Source: JAXGPL01 sp040766985
GTDB taxonomy: Bacteria; Bacillota; Sulfobacillia; JAUYEG01
Direction: 5' to 3'
DNA: 64,000 nucleotides
NCBI GenBank assembly: GCA_040766985.1
Contig: JAXGPL010000007.1
Span: 1-64,000 of the forward strand
Both the position numbers and the translations under genes were made by a program. Below are positions 9,008-18,674 of the stretch, piece by piece; within the stretch, counting starts at the first letter, position 1; each line of letters opens with the position of its first letter. The notes under the pieces were generated by a model. That model made no database searches and was not told where the DNA came from. It worked only from the letters and a program-made list of their open reading frames with translations.

Positions 9008-10173
9008 TACCGCGAGCGCTCGGCCGGCTGACGCGCATGGAAACCGGCATCCGCGGCCTGCGCGAACTCGGCGGCGGAGCGGAGATAACGGTTTCCCAGG
9101 GGCAGCCTGTTGAGCCGGAAACCGTGCTCGGGCGGACCAAGACGGGATCCCGTGTGGTCCGCCTGCCGCTCGACGAGGGCGAAATCGCCGCCAGTACGGT
9201 GCTCAAGCGCCCCGGCGAATCGGTCCGGCGCGGCGAGCCCCTGATGCGCAAAGCGACGCTGCTTGGCCTCGGCAACGTCGAATACGTATGTCCTGTGGAC
9301 GGGTACATCGAGGAGATCTTGCTGGCGCAACGGGCGCTGCTGATCCGCGAGCAGACGTCGGACGTGCGCGCCGGCGTGTGGGGCGAGGTCGCGGCGGTCG
9401 AACCCGATCGCGGTGTGGTGCTGCGGTTCGACGGGACGGTCCTGCGGTTCTTCGCGGGGTGGGGGCCGTCGGTTTCCGGCATTCTCACCCCGGGCGTGGA
9501 GCTGTTCTCGCCCGCCGACGTCAGCCGGTACGTAACGGAGGAACACCGTGCGCGGGTCCTCTGGGCCAACTCGACAGTCTGCGCCGAGGCAGTCATCGAA
9601 GCCGCGCGCGTGGAGGTCGCCGGCATCGTCGCGGGCAGCATCGCCTTCACCGAGCTGATGCGGGCGGCGGCAGAAATCTCAAGCCGCACCGGCCGGTCCC
9701 GCTTACCCCTGACGCTGCTGATCAGCGAAGGGTTCGGGTCGCGGCCCATGGGGCCGCTCTTCCGCCGCCATCTCAGCGGCGCTGTCGGCCGGACGATCTA
9801 CCTGGATAACCCGCTGGCTGCGGCCGCGGGATGGGGACGCGATCCCGAAGTGGCATTCTCGCCGCCGCGCGGAGAGGGTGGGGCGGCGCCGGCCCCGCGA
9901 AGCCGGACGCGATCTCTCCAAGGCGACGCCGGGAGCAAAGGAACGGTGGGGAGTCCCGTCGCGCTCCGGCCACGGTTGCCGGCGGCGGGCGAGGCGGTCC
10001 GGCTGGTGGATCTGGATTACTTCGGCCAGCACGGCGTGTTCACCGGCCAAATCGAGGAGCAGCGCCTCAGCACCGGTGTGGTTGCGCAGGTAGCGCAGGT
10101 GACCCTCGACGAAGGCGCGATTGTGAGCGTCCCCGTGGCCAATCTTGAGTTGCTGGGGCCCGCCGCCGAGTAG
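9004..10173 (+). CDS. Cytosolic barrel-sandwich (lipoyl-like) protein of the ABC/MutL cassette
   Basis: About 389 residues, not assigned to a named family. The N-terminal third contains a segment reminiscent of biotinyl/lipoyl or HlyD-type barrel-sandwich hybrids (KRPGESVRRGEPLMRKA, then YVCPVDGYIEEIL near residue 100). There is no lysine in the classical MKM context. The C-terminus has a small beta-rich domain (DYFGQHGVFTGQI). No signal peptide or membrane segment is visible, so it is not a normal periplasmic adaptor. A charged low-complexity linker lies near residues 285-325. The start overlaps the MutL-like stop by ATGA. It is the last gene of the cassette. Confidence 0.55.
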   Translation: MIPRALGRLTRMETGIRGLRELGGGAEITVSQGQPVEPETVLGRTKTGSRVVRLPLDEGEIAASTVLKRPGESVRRGEPLMRKATLLGLGNVEYVCPVDGYIEEILLAQRALLIREQTSDVRAGVWGEVAAVEPDRGVVLRFDGTVLRFFAGWGPSVSGILTPGVELFSPADVSRYVTEEHRARVLWANSTVCAEAVIEAARVEVAGIVAGSIAFTELMRAAAEISSRTGRSRLPLTLLISEGFGSRPMGPLFRRHLSGAVGRTIYLDNPLAAAAGWGRDPEVAFSPPRGEGGAAPAPRSRTRSLQGDAGSKGTVGSPVALRPRLPAAGEAVRLVDLDYFGQHGVFTGQIEEQRLSTGVVAQVAQVTLDEGAIVSVPVANLELLGPAAE

Positions 10174-10251
10174 GGGTTCGGTCCGGCCGGCGTACGGCCC
10201 GCTCCTGGCAGGTAAGAAACCGCGGCCTCACGAATTTGCTTCTATTCCCGC

Positions 10252-10270
10252 AAGACAGCGTCGCTGTCTT
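10252..10270 (+). terminator. Hairpin after the ABC/MutL cassette
   Basis: An 8-bp perfect stem (AAGACAGC/GCTGTCTT) with a 3-base loop is followed by CTGTTTCG. It could end the upstream operon or act in the leader of the aldolase gene, whose AGGAGG lies 10 bases further on. Confidence 0.45.
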
Positions 10271-10292
10271 CTGTTTCGAGGAGGAGTAGTCA

Positions 10293-11327
<1,035 letters not shown>

Positions 11328-11644
11328 GTCCCGCCTGCCGGTCGCGCCAGCGGTTGCGCCGGCGGTTGCGTTCCGGGCGCGTTCCGGGCGCGACCGGCAG
11401 GGGAGTCTGCATCTGGACTCGGGGAGCACCGATCGGCGCGGGATGTGGTCGCCATGGGGCCGCGTTTCGCAGAATTGGGTTTCCAGACAACCAAGAAGGC
11501 CGTTCATGGTCGGTTGGATTACCTATCTACGGAAACCGGTAATCGGGGAGACCCAATTCCTGCTGAGCCTGGTCGCCGGACGCCCATAACCCTGTCCTCG
11601 CGCTGTCACCCTCGCCCCGCGGCTACCCCGCGCGTTGACCCCGC
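11328..11644. other. Intergenic region without a supported gene
   Basis: About 320 bases between the convergent aldolase and rubrerythrin genes. It starts with short internal repeats (GCGGTTGCG and TTCCGGGCGCG, each occurring twice). No gene or clear terminator is seen. Confidence 0.4.
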
Positions 11645-12184
11645 CTAGTACGGCTCGGTCCACACCTGGTAGTACGACTGCGGGTAGGCGCAGGCGGGGC
11701 AGACCGCCGGCGCTTCCTTGCCGTGGTGCACGTAGCCGCAGTTGCGGCAGTGCCAGGCGGCTGAGCCGGGTTTCTCGAACACGGTGTTGGTCTCGATGTT
11801 TTCGAGCAGCTTGAGGTAGCGCTTTTCGTGATACTCCTCGACCTCGCCGATTTCGGTAAGGACCGTGGCTATCTCCTCGAAACCTTCCTCTCGCGCGACC
11901 TTGGCGAATTCCGGGTACATCGAAGTGTGCTCGTGGTTTTCGCCTTCGGCGGCCGCCTTGAGGTTGGCCTTGGTGTCTTTGATCAGGCCGAGAAACCCCG
12001 CCAGCCGCTGCGCGTGGGCGCGCTCGTTATCGGCGGTTTCCTCGAACAAGCCTGCGATTTGCTCATAGCCCTCGTCACGGGCGATTGCGGCGTAGAAGGT
12101 GTACTTGGTGCGGGCCTGGGATTCTCCTGCGAACGCTGCTTCAAGGTTTTTCTCGGTGCGGGTTCCTTTGAGATCTCTGTTCAC
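11645..12184 (-). CDS. rbr: Rubrerythrin
   Basis: A non-haem diiron peroxidase of about 179 residues that reduces hydrogen peroxide in anaerobes. An N-terminal four-helix ferritin-like domain holds the metal-ligand glutamates (AGESQARTKYTFYA; later EVEEYHEKRY). The C-terminal rubredoxin domain has two Cys pairs (CRNCGY and CPACAY) binding one iron. The start is GTG 12184, 6 bases after GAGGAGG; the longer frame starting at 12229 has no such site. A plausible promoter lies at 12240-12267. It is divergent from fmdB. Confidence 0.94.
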   Translation of the reverse strand: MNRDLKGTRTEKNLEAAFAGESQARTKYTFYAAIARDEGYEQIAGLFEETADNERAHAQRLAGFLGLIKDTKANLKAAAEGENHEHTSMYPEFAKVAREEGFEEIATVLTEIGEVEEYHEKRYLKLLENIETNTVFEKPGSAAWHCRNCGYVHHGKEAPAVCPACAYPQSYYQVWTEPY

Positions 12185-12239
12185 GGCGATCCTCCTCTTC
12201 GGGCTTTTCGGGGCAATGCTGGATTCCATGCCTTATCGT

Positions 12240-12267
12240 ACCATACCCCGATGCGCAAAAAAGGCAA
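12240..12267 (-). promoter_or_regulatory. Probable SigA promoter of rubrerythrin
   Basis: Read on the minus strand: TTGCCT, a 16-base spacer, then TATGGT, about 55 bases upstream of the GTG start. A rather AT-rich stretch follows towards fmdB. No confident PerR box is seen. Confidence 0.4.
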
Positions 12268-12336
12268 CGCAACCCCATTCTAAGATGGTATATTAGTAAT
12301 TGTTCATAACTGTTCTTCTCGGGGTGTGGTGCCAAA

Positions 12337-12540
12337 ATGCCGATCTACGAATTCCGCTGTCAGCGTTGCGGCCACCGGTTTGAGCAGTTGTGCCGCGTTG
12401 GCGAAGACGGCAGCACCTTCGTCTGCCCGGAGTGCGGCCATACCGAGCTTCGCCGCTGCCAATCGACGTTTTCCGCGCGCTCGGCCGGCCCAGGCGGCTC
12501 CACCACCGCGGTGGGCGGCAAGAACTGCGGCCCCACCTGA
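12337..12540 (+). CDS. FmdB-family zinc-ribbon protein
   Basis: A 67-residue protein of the FmdB/CxxC regulatory family. It begins with MPIYEFRCQRCGHRFEQL, and a second knuckle CPECG follows near residue 32, giving a four-cysteine zinc ribbon. The tail is glycine/serine-rich, as is usual for the family. The name derives from a formamidase regulator, but the general role is unknown. It is divergent from rubrerythrin and 175 bases upstream of the DUF4015 gene. The ribosome binding site is weak (GGGGTG). Confidence 0.85.
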   Translation: MPIYEFRCQRCGHRFEQLCRVGEDGSTFVCPECGHTELRRCQSTFSARSAGPGGSTTAVGGKNCGPT

Positions 12541-12715
12541 ACCGCACGTAACTGTTCAACCTGCAGGTAGCAGGGAAAGGTCCCGCGAGAAGGAAACATC
12601 ATCTTATGCACGTCTGCACGTCGCGGGTTCCGGGGAGCACCGGGGCCCGCCTTTATTGCGCGCGGTCGGTTGGCGTGCGATCGTTGCCGCCGGATACCTG
12701 CGGGGAGGTTTCGAT

Positions 12716-14050
12716 TTGGCCGCTACTCAGCCCGTCCATCCAACAGCGCCGCCTCCGGGCAGCCACAGGCGCCGGCGTCGCGGCCGGTACGGCTGGGTCG
12801 CCGCCCTGCTGTGTGCCATCGTGCTCGGGCTCTACCTGACGGGGCCTGGAAGACCGCTATTCATTGCCCCGTCCGGCGGGGTCGGCAACCCCGACAGCCT
12901 TACCTGGACGATCGCCCAACTTGAGGCGCACGGCGTCGCGATCGACGCCGATATAGCTCTCCCCAAGGTGATTGCGGTGAGCGCAGCCAAAGTGCTCGCC
13001 GGCCCGGCATCACGCCCGCCGGGGATCTGGCCCGACCTCGAGACGCCCGGCGGCTTTTCCCTGCTCGCGGAGGGCGGTCTCGGTCGCCCCCGCAACGACG
13101 TCCGCGCGATATACCTGACCGCTTCGTCTGCAGCCAACCCGGCGGTCATGCAGCACGTCTATGAGCTTGCCGCAGCCTCGGAAATCAACGCCGTGGTTAT
13201 TGACGTCAAGGACAATTCGGGCAAGCTCTCCTACCAGTCCGGGCTTTCCGCCGTGAACGAGATCGGGGCAAGCACCACCCGCATTGCGGACCTGGGCGCT
13301 CTGCTTCGCGAGTGTGAGGAGAACGGGCTTTACACGATCGGCCGCCTCGTCGTTTTCGCCGATCCGGTCTTCGCGAGCGCCCATCCTGACCTGGCGATCC
13401 AAACGCCGAGCGGCGCCATCTGGCGCGACCACACCCGCAGCGGTTGGGCCAATCCCCACGCGACCGCGACGTGGGACTACAATGTGGCGATCGCGTGCGA
13501 AGTTGCCAGTCTCGGCTGCCGTGAGATACAATTCGACTATGTCCGATTCCCATCTGATGGGAACCTGGACGCGATCCGGTATCCGATCAAGCAAGAGATC
13601 CGGCCTGCTGAGGTTATCGAGACGTTCTTGGGCAGGGCCAGGCAAGCGCTCGCGCCGTACGGGGTCTTCCTTGCCGCCGACGTATTCGGCCTGGTGACCT
13701 CGTTCGCGACCGACATGCGCATCGGCCAGGTGTTCGAGAATGTGGCGAGGCAGGTCGATTTTGTGTGTCCGATGATGTACCCTTCGCACTACGCGCCGGG
13801 CAACTACGGCCTGCCCGACCCCGATGCGGAGCCGTACCTAACCATCCGGACCGGCTTGACGCACGCTTTAGATCGCATGGACGGGCTGGGCACTGCCCTG
13901 CTCCGCCCGTGGTTACAGGATTTCTCGTGGCGGCACCGCTATGGGCCCGACGAGGTCCGCGCCCAGATCCGCGCAGCGCGAGAGCTTGGCGTTATGGGTT
14001 ACATGCTCTGGAACCCGCGGAACGTATACACTGAAGACGCGGTGCGCTGA
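12716..14050 (+). CDS. Membrane-anchored putative glycoside hydrolase (DUF4015)
   Basis: About 444 residues. A short basic N-terminus (SHRRRRRGRYG) is followed by one membrane anchor near residues 25-43, then a TIM-barrel-like domain of the DUF4015 family from about residue 120. Supporting motifs are INAVVIDVKD, YTIGRLVVFADP and REIQFDYVRFPSDG, the last with the acidic residues expected at the active centre. The start is TTG, 7 bases after GGGGAGG. The family is widespread in Firmicutes and thought to act on cell-surface polysaccharide, but no substrate is established. Confidence 0.82.
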   Translation: MAATQPVHPTAPPPGSHRRRRRGRYGWVAALLCAIVLGLYLTGPGRPLFIAPSGGVGNPDSLTWTIAQLEAHGVAIDADIALPKVIAVSAAKVLAGPASRPPGIWPDLETPGGFSLLAEGGLGRPRNDVRAIYLTASSAANPAVMQHVYELAAASEINAVVIDVKDNSGKLSYQSGLSAVNEIGASTTRIADLGALLRECEENGLYTIGRLVVFADPVFASAHPDLAIQTPSGAIWRDHTRSGWANPHATATWDYNVAIACEVASLGCREIQFDYVRFPSDGNLDAIRYPIKQEIRPAEVIETFLGRARQALAPYGVFLAADVFGLVTSFATDMRIGQVFENVARQVDFVCPMMYPSHYAPGNYGLPDPDAEPYLTIRTGLTHALDRMDGLGTALLRPWLQDFSWRHRYGPDEVRAQIRAARELGVMGYMLWNPRNVYTEDAVR

Positions 14051-14086
14051 GATTGCGGCAGCAGAAGGTTCTGAGGAGGAACGGCA

Positions 14087-16171
14087 TTGGGAAAGTACGC
14101 GATGGACAAGATGCGCAACATCGGCCTCGTCTCCCACCAAGGCGCAGGCAAGACTTCATTGGCGGAGGCCATGCTCTTCACCGGAAAAGCAATTGACCGT
14201 CTCGGCCGTGTCGACGATTCCACAGCTACAATGGACTACGACCCCGAGGAGCAGCGCCGCAAGGTCAGCATCAGCGCCGCCGTCGCCCATGTCGACTGGT
14301 CGGGCCACAGGATAACCCTCGTCGATATGCCCGGGTACTTCGATTTTGTCGGAGAGGTCAAAGCCGGCCTGCGTATCGTTGACGCCGTCATGGTCCTGGT
14401 CGACGCGGTTTCCGGCCTCGAGGTCGGCACCGAGCTGGTGTGGCGATACGCCGACGAGCTCGACCTGCCCCGGATGGTCGTCGTCAACAAGATGGACCGC
14501 GAGAACGCCGACTTTGACAAGGTCGTGAGCGGTCTGACCGAGGTGTTTGGCGACCGCGTCGTGCCGATCATGCTGCCGATCGGGCGGGAGCATAGTTTCA
14601 GTGGCGTCGTTGATCTCCTCACCGGCAAAGCCTGCACCTTTGCGACGGACGGCAGCGGTGCCATGACCGAAGGCCAGGTGCCCGCGGACATGGCCGGTGC
14701 GGTCGAGGCAGCGCGCGAGCGGCTGATCGAGAAGTGCGCCGAGGCCGATGACGAACTGACGATGAAGTATCTGGAGGAGGGCGAGCTCAGCGCCGAAGAG
14801 ATCTCCGCCGGGCTGATCGCGGGCGCCAACCAGAGCAAGGTCATTCCGGTGGTGCCGTGTTCCGCACTCCGCAACATCGGTGCGCAAAAGGTGATGGACG
14901 CGATCATCGCGGCAATGCCGTCGCCGGCGGCCCGCCCGCCGGTTGCCGGCGAGAATCCCCGCGGTGAAGACGAAATCACCCGCAGGCCGTCCGAGTCCGA
15001 GCCTTTCTCAGCGCTGGTCTATAAGACCATGGCCGACCCGTACGTAGGCAGGCTGACCCTGTTTCGGGTGTTCTCCGGCATCCTCAAGTCCGACTCGCAC
15101 GCCTACAACGCCAACCGCGAGCGCACCGAACGCATCGCGCAGATCTACGTTCCGCGCGGCAAGCAGCAGGACTCGGTCGATCAGGTTTCCGCGGGCGAGA
15201 TCGCGGCCGTTGCCAAGCTCCAGGAAACCGTCACGGGCGATACCCTCTGCGACGAGGGCAACCCGATCGTCTTCCCCCCGATGGAGTTCCCCGCGCCGGT
15301 CTATTCCGTCGCCGTCAAGCCCAAGAGCAAGGGCGACGAGGAAAAAATCGGTTCCGGGCTTGCCCGGCTGACCGAGGAGGACCCCACCGTTACGGTGACA
15401 AGGCACCAGGAGACAGGGCAGATGCTGCTCTCCGGCATGGGCGAACTGCAGCTCGACATCCTCACCGAGCGCCTGCGGCGCAAGTTCGGCGTCGAGGTCG
15501 TGCTCCAGCAGCCCCTGATCCCCTACCGCGAAACCGTCCGTTCTTCCGTCAAAGCCCAGGGCCGGCACAAGAAGCAGACGGGCGGCCGCGGCCAGTTCGG
15601 CGACGTGTGGCTCGAAATCGAGCCGCTTGAGCCGGGGCTGGGCTTCGAGTTCGTGGACAAGATTTTCGGCGGCTCGGTCCCGCGGCAGTACATCCCCGCG
15701 GTGGAGAAGGGCGTGCGGGAGGCCCTCGCCGAGGGCATCCTCGCCGGGTACCCGGTGACCGACCTCCGCGTCACCCTTTACGACGGCAGTTTCCACCCCG
15801 TCGACTCGTCCGAAATGGCCTTCAAGATCGCGGGTTCGCTCGGTTTCAAAAAGGCGAGCGCCGAAGCCCGCCCGGTGCTCCTTGAGCCGATCGTCAACAT
15901 TGAGGTCATGATCCCGGACCAGTACATGGGCGAGGTCATCGGCGACCTCAACAAGAAGCGCGGCAGGATCCTCGGCATGGAGCCGACTGGCCGGATGCAG
16001 GTCGTCAAGGCCCAGGTGCCACAGCAGGAAGTTGCACGGTACGCCATCGACCTCCGTTCGATTACTCAGGGCCGCGGTACGTTCAAGATGGAGTTTTCGC
16101 ACTACGAAGAGGTCCCGGCCAACATTGCCGACCAGGTGATCGAAAAGGCCAAGAAGGCCAAAGAGGAGTAG
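14087..16171 (+). CDS. Elongation factor G-like GTPase (EF-G paralogue)
   Basis: A 694-residue translational GTPase with all five EF-G domains. The P-loop reads SHQGAGKTSL instead of AHIDAGKTT, G3 is DMPGYFDF and G4 NKMD. This P-loop marks the second EF-G family (FusA2-like), not the canonical ribosomal translocase that sits with rpsL/rpsG. The TTG start follows AGGAGGA by 6 bases; an in-frame ATG lies five codons downstream. A strong hairpin at 16211-16242 follows the stop. The exact role of this paralogue is not settled in the literature. Confidence 0.9.
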   Translation: MGKYAMDKMRNIGLVSHQGAGKTSLAEAMLFTGKAIDRLGRVDDSTATMDYDPEEQRRKVSISAAVAHVDWSGHRITLVDMPGYFDFVGEVKAGLRIVDAVMVLVDAVSGLEVGTELVWRYADELDLPRMVVVNKMDRENADFDKVVSGLTEVFGDRVVPIMLPIGREHSFSGVVDLLTGKACTFATDGSGAMTEGQVPADMAGAVEAARERLIEKCAEADDELTMKYLEEGELSAEEISAGLIAGANQSKVIPVVPCSALRNIGAQKVMDAIIAAMPSPAARPPVAGENPRGEDEITRRPSESEPFSALVYKTMADPYVGRLTLFRVFSGILKSDSHAYNANRERTERIAQIYVPRGKQQDSVDQVSAGEIAAVAKLQETVTGDTLCDEGNPIVFPPMEFPAPVYSVAVKPKSKGDEEKIGSGLARLTEEDPTVTVTRHQETGQMLLSGMGELQLDILTERLRRKFGVEVVLQQPLIPYRETVRSSVKAQGRHKKQTGGRGQFGDVWLEIEPLEPGLGFEFVDKIFGGSVPRQYIPAVEKGVREALAEGILAGYPVTDLRVTLYDGSFHPVDSSEMAFKIAGSLGFKKASAEARPVLLEPIVNIEVMIPDQYMGEVIGDLNKKRGRILGMEPTGRMQVVKAQVPQQEVARYAIDLRSITQGRGTFKMEFSHYEEVPANIADQVIEKAKKAKEE

Positions 16172-16210
16172 CCCAAGGCGCAGGGCAGATCAGGCAAGCA
16201 TAGCACAAAG

Positions 16211-16242
16211 CGGGGACCGGCTTGTTGCGAAGCCGGTCTCTT
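16211..16242 (+). terminator. Terminator-like hairpin after the EF-G-like gene
   Basis: A 9-bp stem (GACCGGCTT/AAGCCGGTC) with a 6-base loop. Outer AAAG/CTTT bases can extend the pairing. The tail TCTTTG is only moderately T-rich. Confidence 0.65.
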
Positions 16243-16299
16243 TGCGTCTGGCTGGGCCTTGCCGCCGGACGCAGGGAAACCCGATTGTGGCATATTCTG

Positions 16300-16330
16300 T
16301 GGTATACTGAGAAGGTCAAACAAAGTCAAA
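16300..16330 (+). promoter_or_regulatory. ctsR promoter with CtsR operator
   Basis: An extended -10 element TGG-TATACT lies at 16300-16308. Immediately downstream at 16314-16330 is GGTCAAACAAAGTCAAA, which matches the CtsR heptad direct repeat GGTCAAANANRGTCAAA. The operator overlaps the expected transcription start, so CtsR should autorepress the ctsR-mcsA-mcsB-clpC operon. No good -35 was seen, in line with an extended -10 promoter. Confidence 0.85.
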
Positions 16331-16352
16331 TTCGGCGACGAGAGGGCTGGGA

Positions 16353-16826
16353 ATGGCTAATCTGGCGGACGATATCGAGGCCTACCTCCTCAGGCTGCTG
16401 GAGGACCTTGACGGAGCACCGTTGGAGGTCCAGCGGGTCGAAATCGCGCGGGCCTTCGGGTGTGTCCCCTCGCAGGTGACGTACGTCCTCACGACGCGCT
16501 TCAGCCGCGAGCGGGGCTTCGTCGTCGAGAGCAGGCGCGGCGGCGGCGGGTTTGTCAGGATCATCCGCCTCGTGTCGCCGGAGCTTATCCTCCGGGATAT
16601 CCTGAGAGCGACTGAAAGCGGCCTCGACCAGCGCAGTTCGCTGAGTTTCATCAGCTGGCTCGAGCGCGAGGAGTTGATCACCGCCCGCGAAGCCGCGATG
16701 CTGCGGGCGGCCGCCGACCGCGAGACCATCGCCGTCAGGCTCCCCGAGCGCGATGCGCTGCGGGGCAGGCTCCTCAGGGCGATGATTATCGCTCTGTTTA
16801 CTATTGATGACCGAACGCCCGATTAG
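16353..16826 (+). CDS. ctsR: Heat-shock repressor CtsR
   Basis: A 157-residue winged-helix repressor of clp genes. It begins MANLADDIEAYLLRLL, has the DNA-binding segment with FGCVPSQVTYVLTTRF, and the tetraglycine wing loop (RRGGGGFVRI, near residue 65) that serves as temperature sensor and operator contact in this family. The frame is intact, unlike the three genes after it. Its own operator lies 23 bases upstream of the start. Confidence 0.95.
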   Translation: MANLADDIEAYLLRLLEDLDGAPLEVQRVEIARAFGCVPSQVTYVLTTRFSRERGFVVESRRGGGGFVRIIRLVSPELILRDILRATESGLDQRSSLSFISWLEREELITAREAAMLRAAADRETIAVRLPERDALRGRLLRAMIIALFTIDDRTPD

Positions 16827-16907
16827 CGTGACGCCCGGGAGGAAGGGCCGCTCCGGCAAGGCAGCGGTAGCCGGCGGCACACCCGGGCCAGCTGTGGAGG
16901 GAGACGA

Positions 16908-17479
16908 ATGCTCTGCCAGGAGTGCCGGCGCAGGCCGGCGACCGTGAAGATCACGACCATCCTCGAAAACCAGAAGACCGAACTTCACCTGTGCGAGGAG
17001 TGCGCCCGCAAGCGCGGCGAACTCGAGTTCAGCAGCGAGGGCAGGTATCGCTCGGCGACCTGCTCGCGGCGCTTATCCACCATCAAGGCATTCTCAAGCA
17101 GGCGCAGGCCGGTGACGCCGGCTCGGCGGCCGCTTCGCGGTGCCCCAACTGCGGCATGACACTGCAGCGGTTTACGCAAACGGGCAAACTGGGCTGCAGC
17201 GAGTGTTTGCAGCAGTTTGAACCCCACATCCGGAGTGTTCTGCGCCACGTGCACGGCAGCACCCGCCATGTCGGCAGGGCGCCCAAGCGTGGCGGAGGCG
17301 CCGTACGGCTGCAGCAGCGGGTCGCAGGCTTCCGGAGGGATCTAGAGGCGGCCGTCAAGGCTGAGGACTTCGAGCGGGCGGCGCAGTTGCGCGACCAGAT
17401 CAGGGATCTTGAGGATCAGATCCGCGCGCAGGCCCAGCCGGAGCCGGGTGCAAGCAATGACCGGGAGGGTCCCCGATGA
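16908..17479 (+). CDS. mcsA: McsA, activator of arginine kinase McsB (frameshifted)
   Basis: Zinc-binding co-factor of the McsB arginine kinase. The N-terminal CxxC pairs are MLCQECRRRP and LCEECARKR; the middle pairs CPNCG and CSECL and the C-terminal UVR motif (AEDFERAAQLRDQIRDLE) follow. The reading frame breaks near 17038-17042: the first part ends in a foreign frame, while QVSLGDLLAALIHHQGILKQ continues one frame back, consistent with one missing base in a G-rich stretch. Start ATG follows GGAGGGAGACGA. The stop overlaps mcsB by ATGA. Functional if the missing base is a sequencing error. Confidence 0.88.
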
Positions 17480-18674
17480 CCGACGAATCGCGCGACCAGG
17501 CGCTCCCCAACCCGCCGGACGAAGAGGGGCTCCGGCCGCCGCGCGACGACATCTTTTCGCGGCCGGTAAGCCGCTGGATGGAGGGCAAGGGACCTGACTC
17601 CGACGTCGTTATCTCCAGCCGCGTCAGGCTGGCGCGCAACGTCGCGGGGATTCCCTTTCCCCATGTGATGGACAACGAGCAGGCCGAACGAGTGATTACC
17701 CTCGTCACCGGCGCCGTGGGCCGCGCCGCGACCGAGCCGGAGAGTCCCCTGGCCGACCTGCACATCGTCAGGCTGGGCGACCTTGGCACTCTGCAGCGGC
17801 AGGTGCTGGTCGAAAAACACCTGATCAGCCCACAGCACGCCAGCCGCGCCAACGGCGCCGCCGCGATCCGTTCGACCAGGCCGTCAGCGTAATGGTCAAC
17901 GAGGAGGACCACCTCCGCATCCAGGTTCTGCTGCCTGCGATGCAGCTCACGGAGGCATTCAGGCTCTGCACCGAGGTTGACGACGCCCTTGAGGCCGGCA
18001 TCGACTATGCATGGGACCAGCGCTATGGCTACCTGACAGCCTGCCCGACCAACACCGGAACCGGGATGCGCGCTTCGGTAATGCTGCACCTACCCGGACT
18101 GGTGATGACCAACCAGGCGCGTCGCCTCGTGTCGCTGATCAGCCGGTTGAGCTGCGTCGTCCGCGGCATGTACGGCGAGGGCAGTGAGGCCGCGGGCAAC
18201 ATCTTTCAGGTTTCCAATCAGGTGACCATGGGCCAGTCGGAGGAAGAAGTGCTCACCGGCCTGGTCAGCCTTACGACGCGCCTCCTCCAGGACGAGCGCC
18301 AGGCGCGGACGCGCCTGCTCGACGAAACCAGGCCCCAACTCGAAGACCGGATCTGGCGCGCGTGGGGCACACTCACGACCGCGCGGGTGCTTAGCTCACG
18401 CGAGGCGCTGCAGTGCATCTCTGATCTAAAGCTTGGGGTTGACCTGGGGATCATCGGCAACATCGACGCCAGGACCGTCAACTCCATCATGTACACGATC
18501 CGGCCCGCCTACCTGCAGTTGCTGACGGGCCGCGAACTGCTGCCGGACGAACGGGACATCCGCCGCGCGACTCTCGTCAGAGAGCAACTCGGCGGCGCGC
18601 CCGACCGGGACGGCGACCAAGACCAATTGGGCCAGGCAAGCGAGAGTGGCCAAGGAGGAACCGATGGACGGTAG
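17476..18674 (+). CDS. mcsB: McsB, protein arginine kinase (frameshifted)
   Basis: ATP:guanido phosphotransferase that phosphorylates protein arginines and marks them for ClpC. The first frame carries VVISSRVRLARNV; after a break at 17868-17870 the second carries MVNEEDHLRIQ and the catalytic CPTNTGTGMRASVMLHLP. The break again corresponds to one missing base (AAIR then FDQAVSVMVNEEDH). Combined length is near 400 residues, slightly longer than the family. The ATG start follows GGGAGGG and overlaps the mcsA stop; the end overlaps the clpC start by 11 bases. Confidence 0.9.

Noticed and set aside
12290..12312. Possible PerR box between rubrerythrin and fmdB
   Set aside because: TTAGTAATTGTTCATAA is only loosely dyad-symmetric and deviates at several PerR positions.
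15008..16102. A 364-codon minus-strand open frame
   Set aside because: It is antisense to the EF-G-like gene, has a composition typical of GC-rich shadow frames (His/Arg/Gly-rich) and no ribosome binding site.
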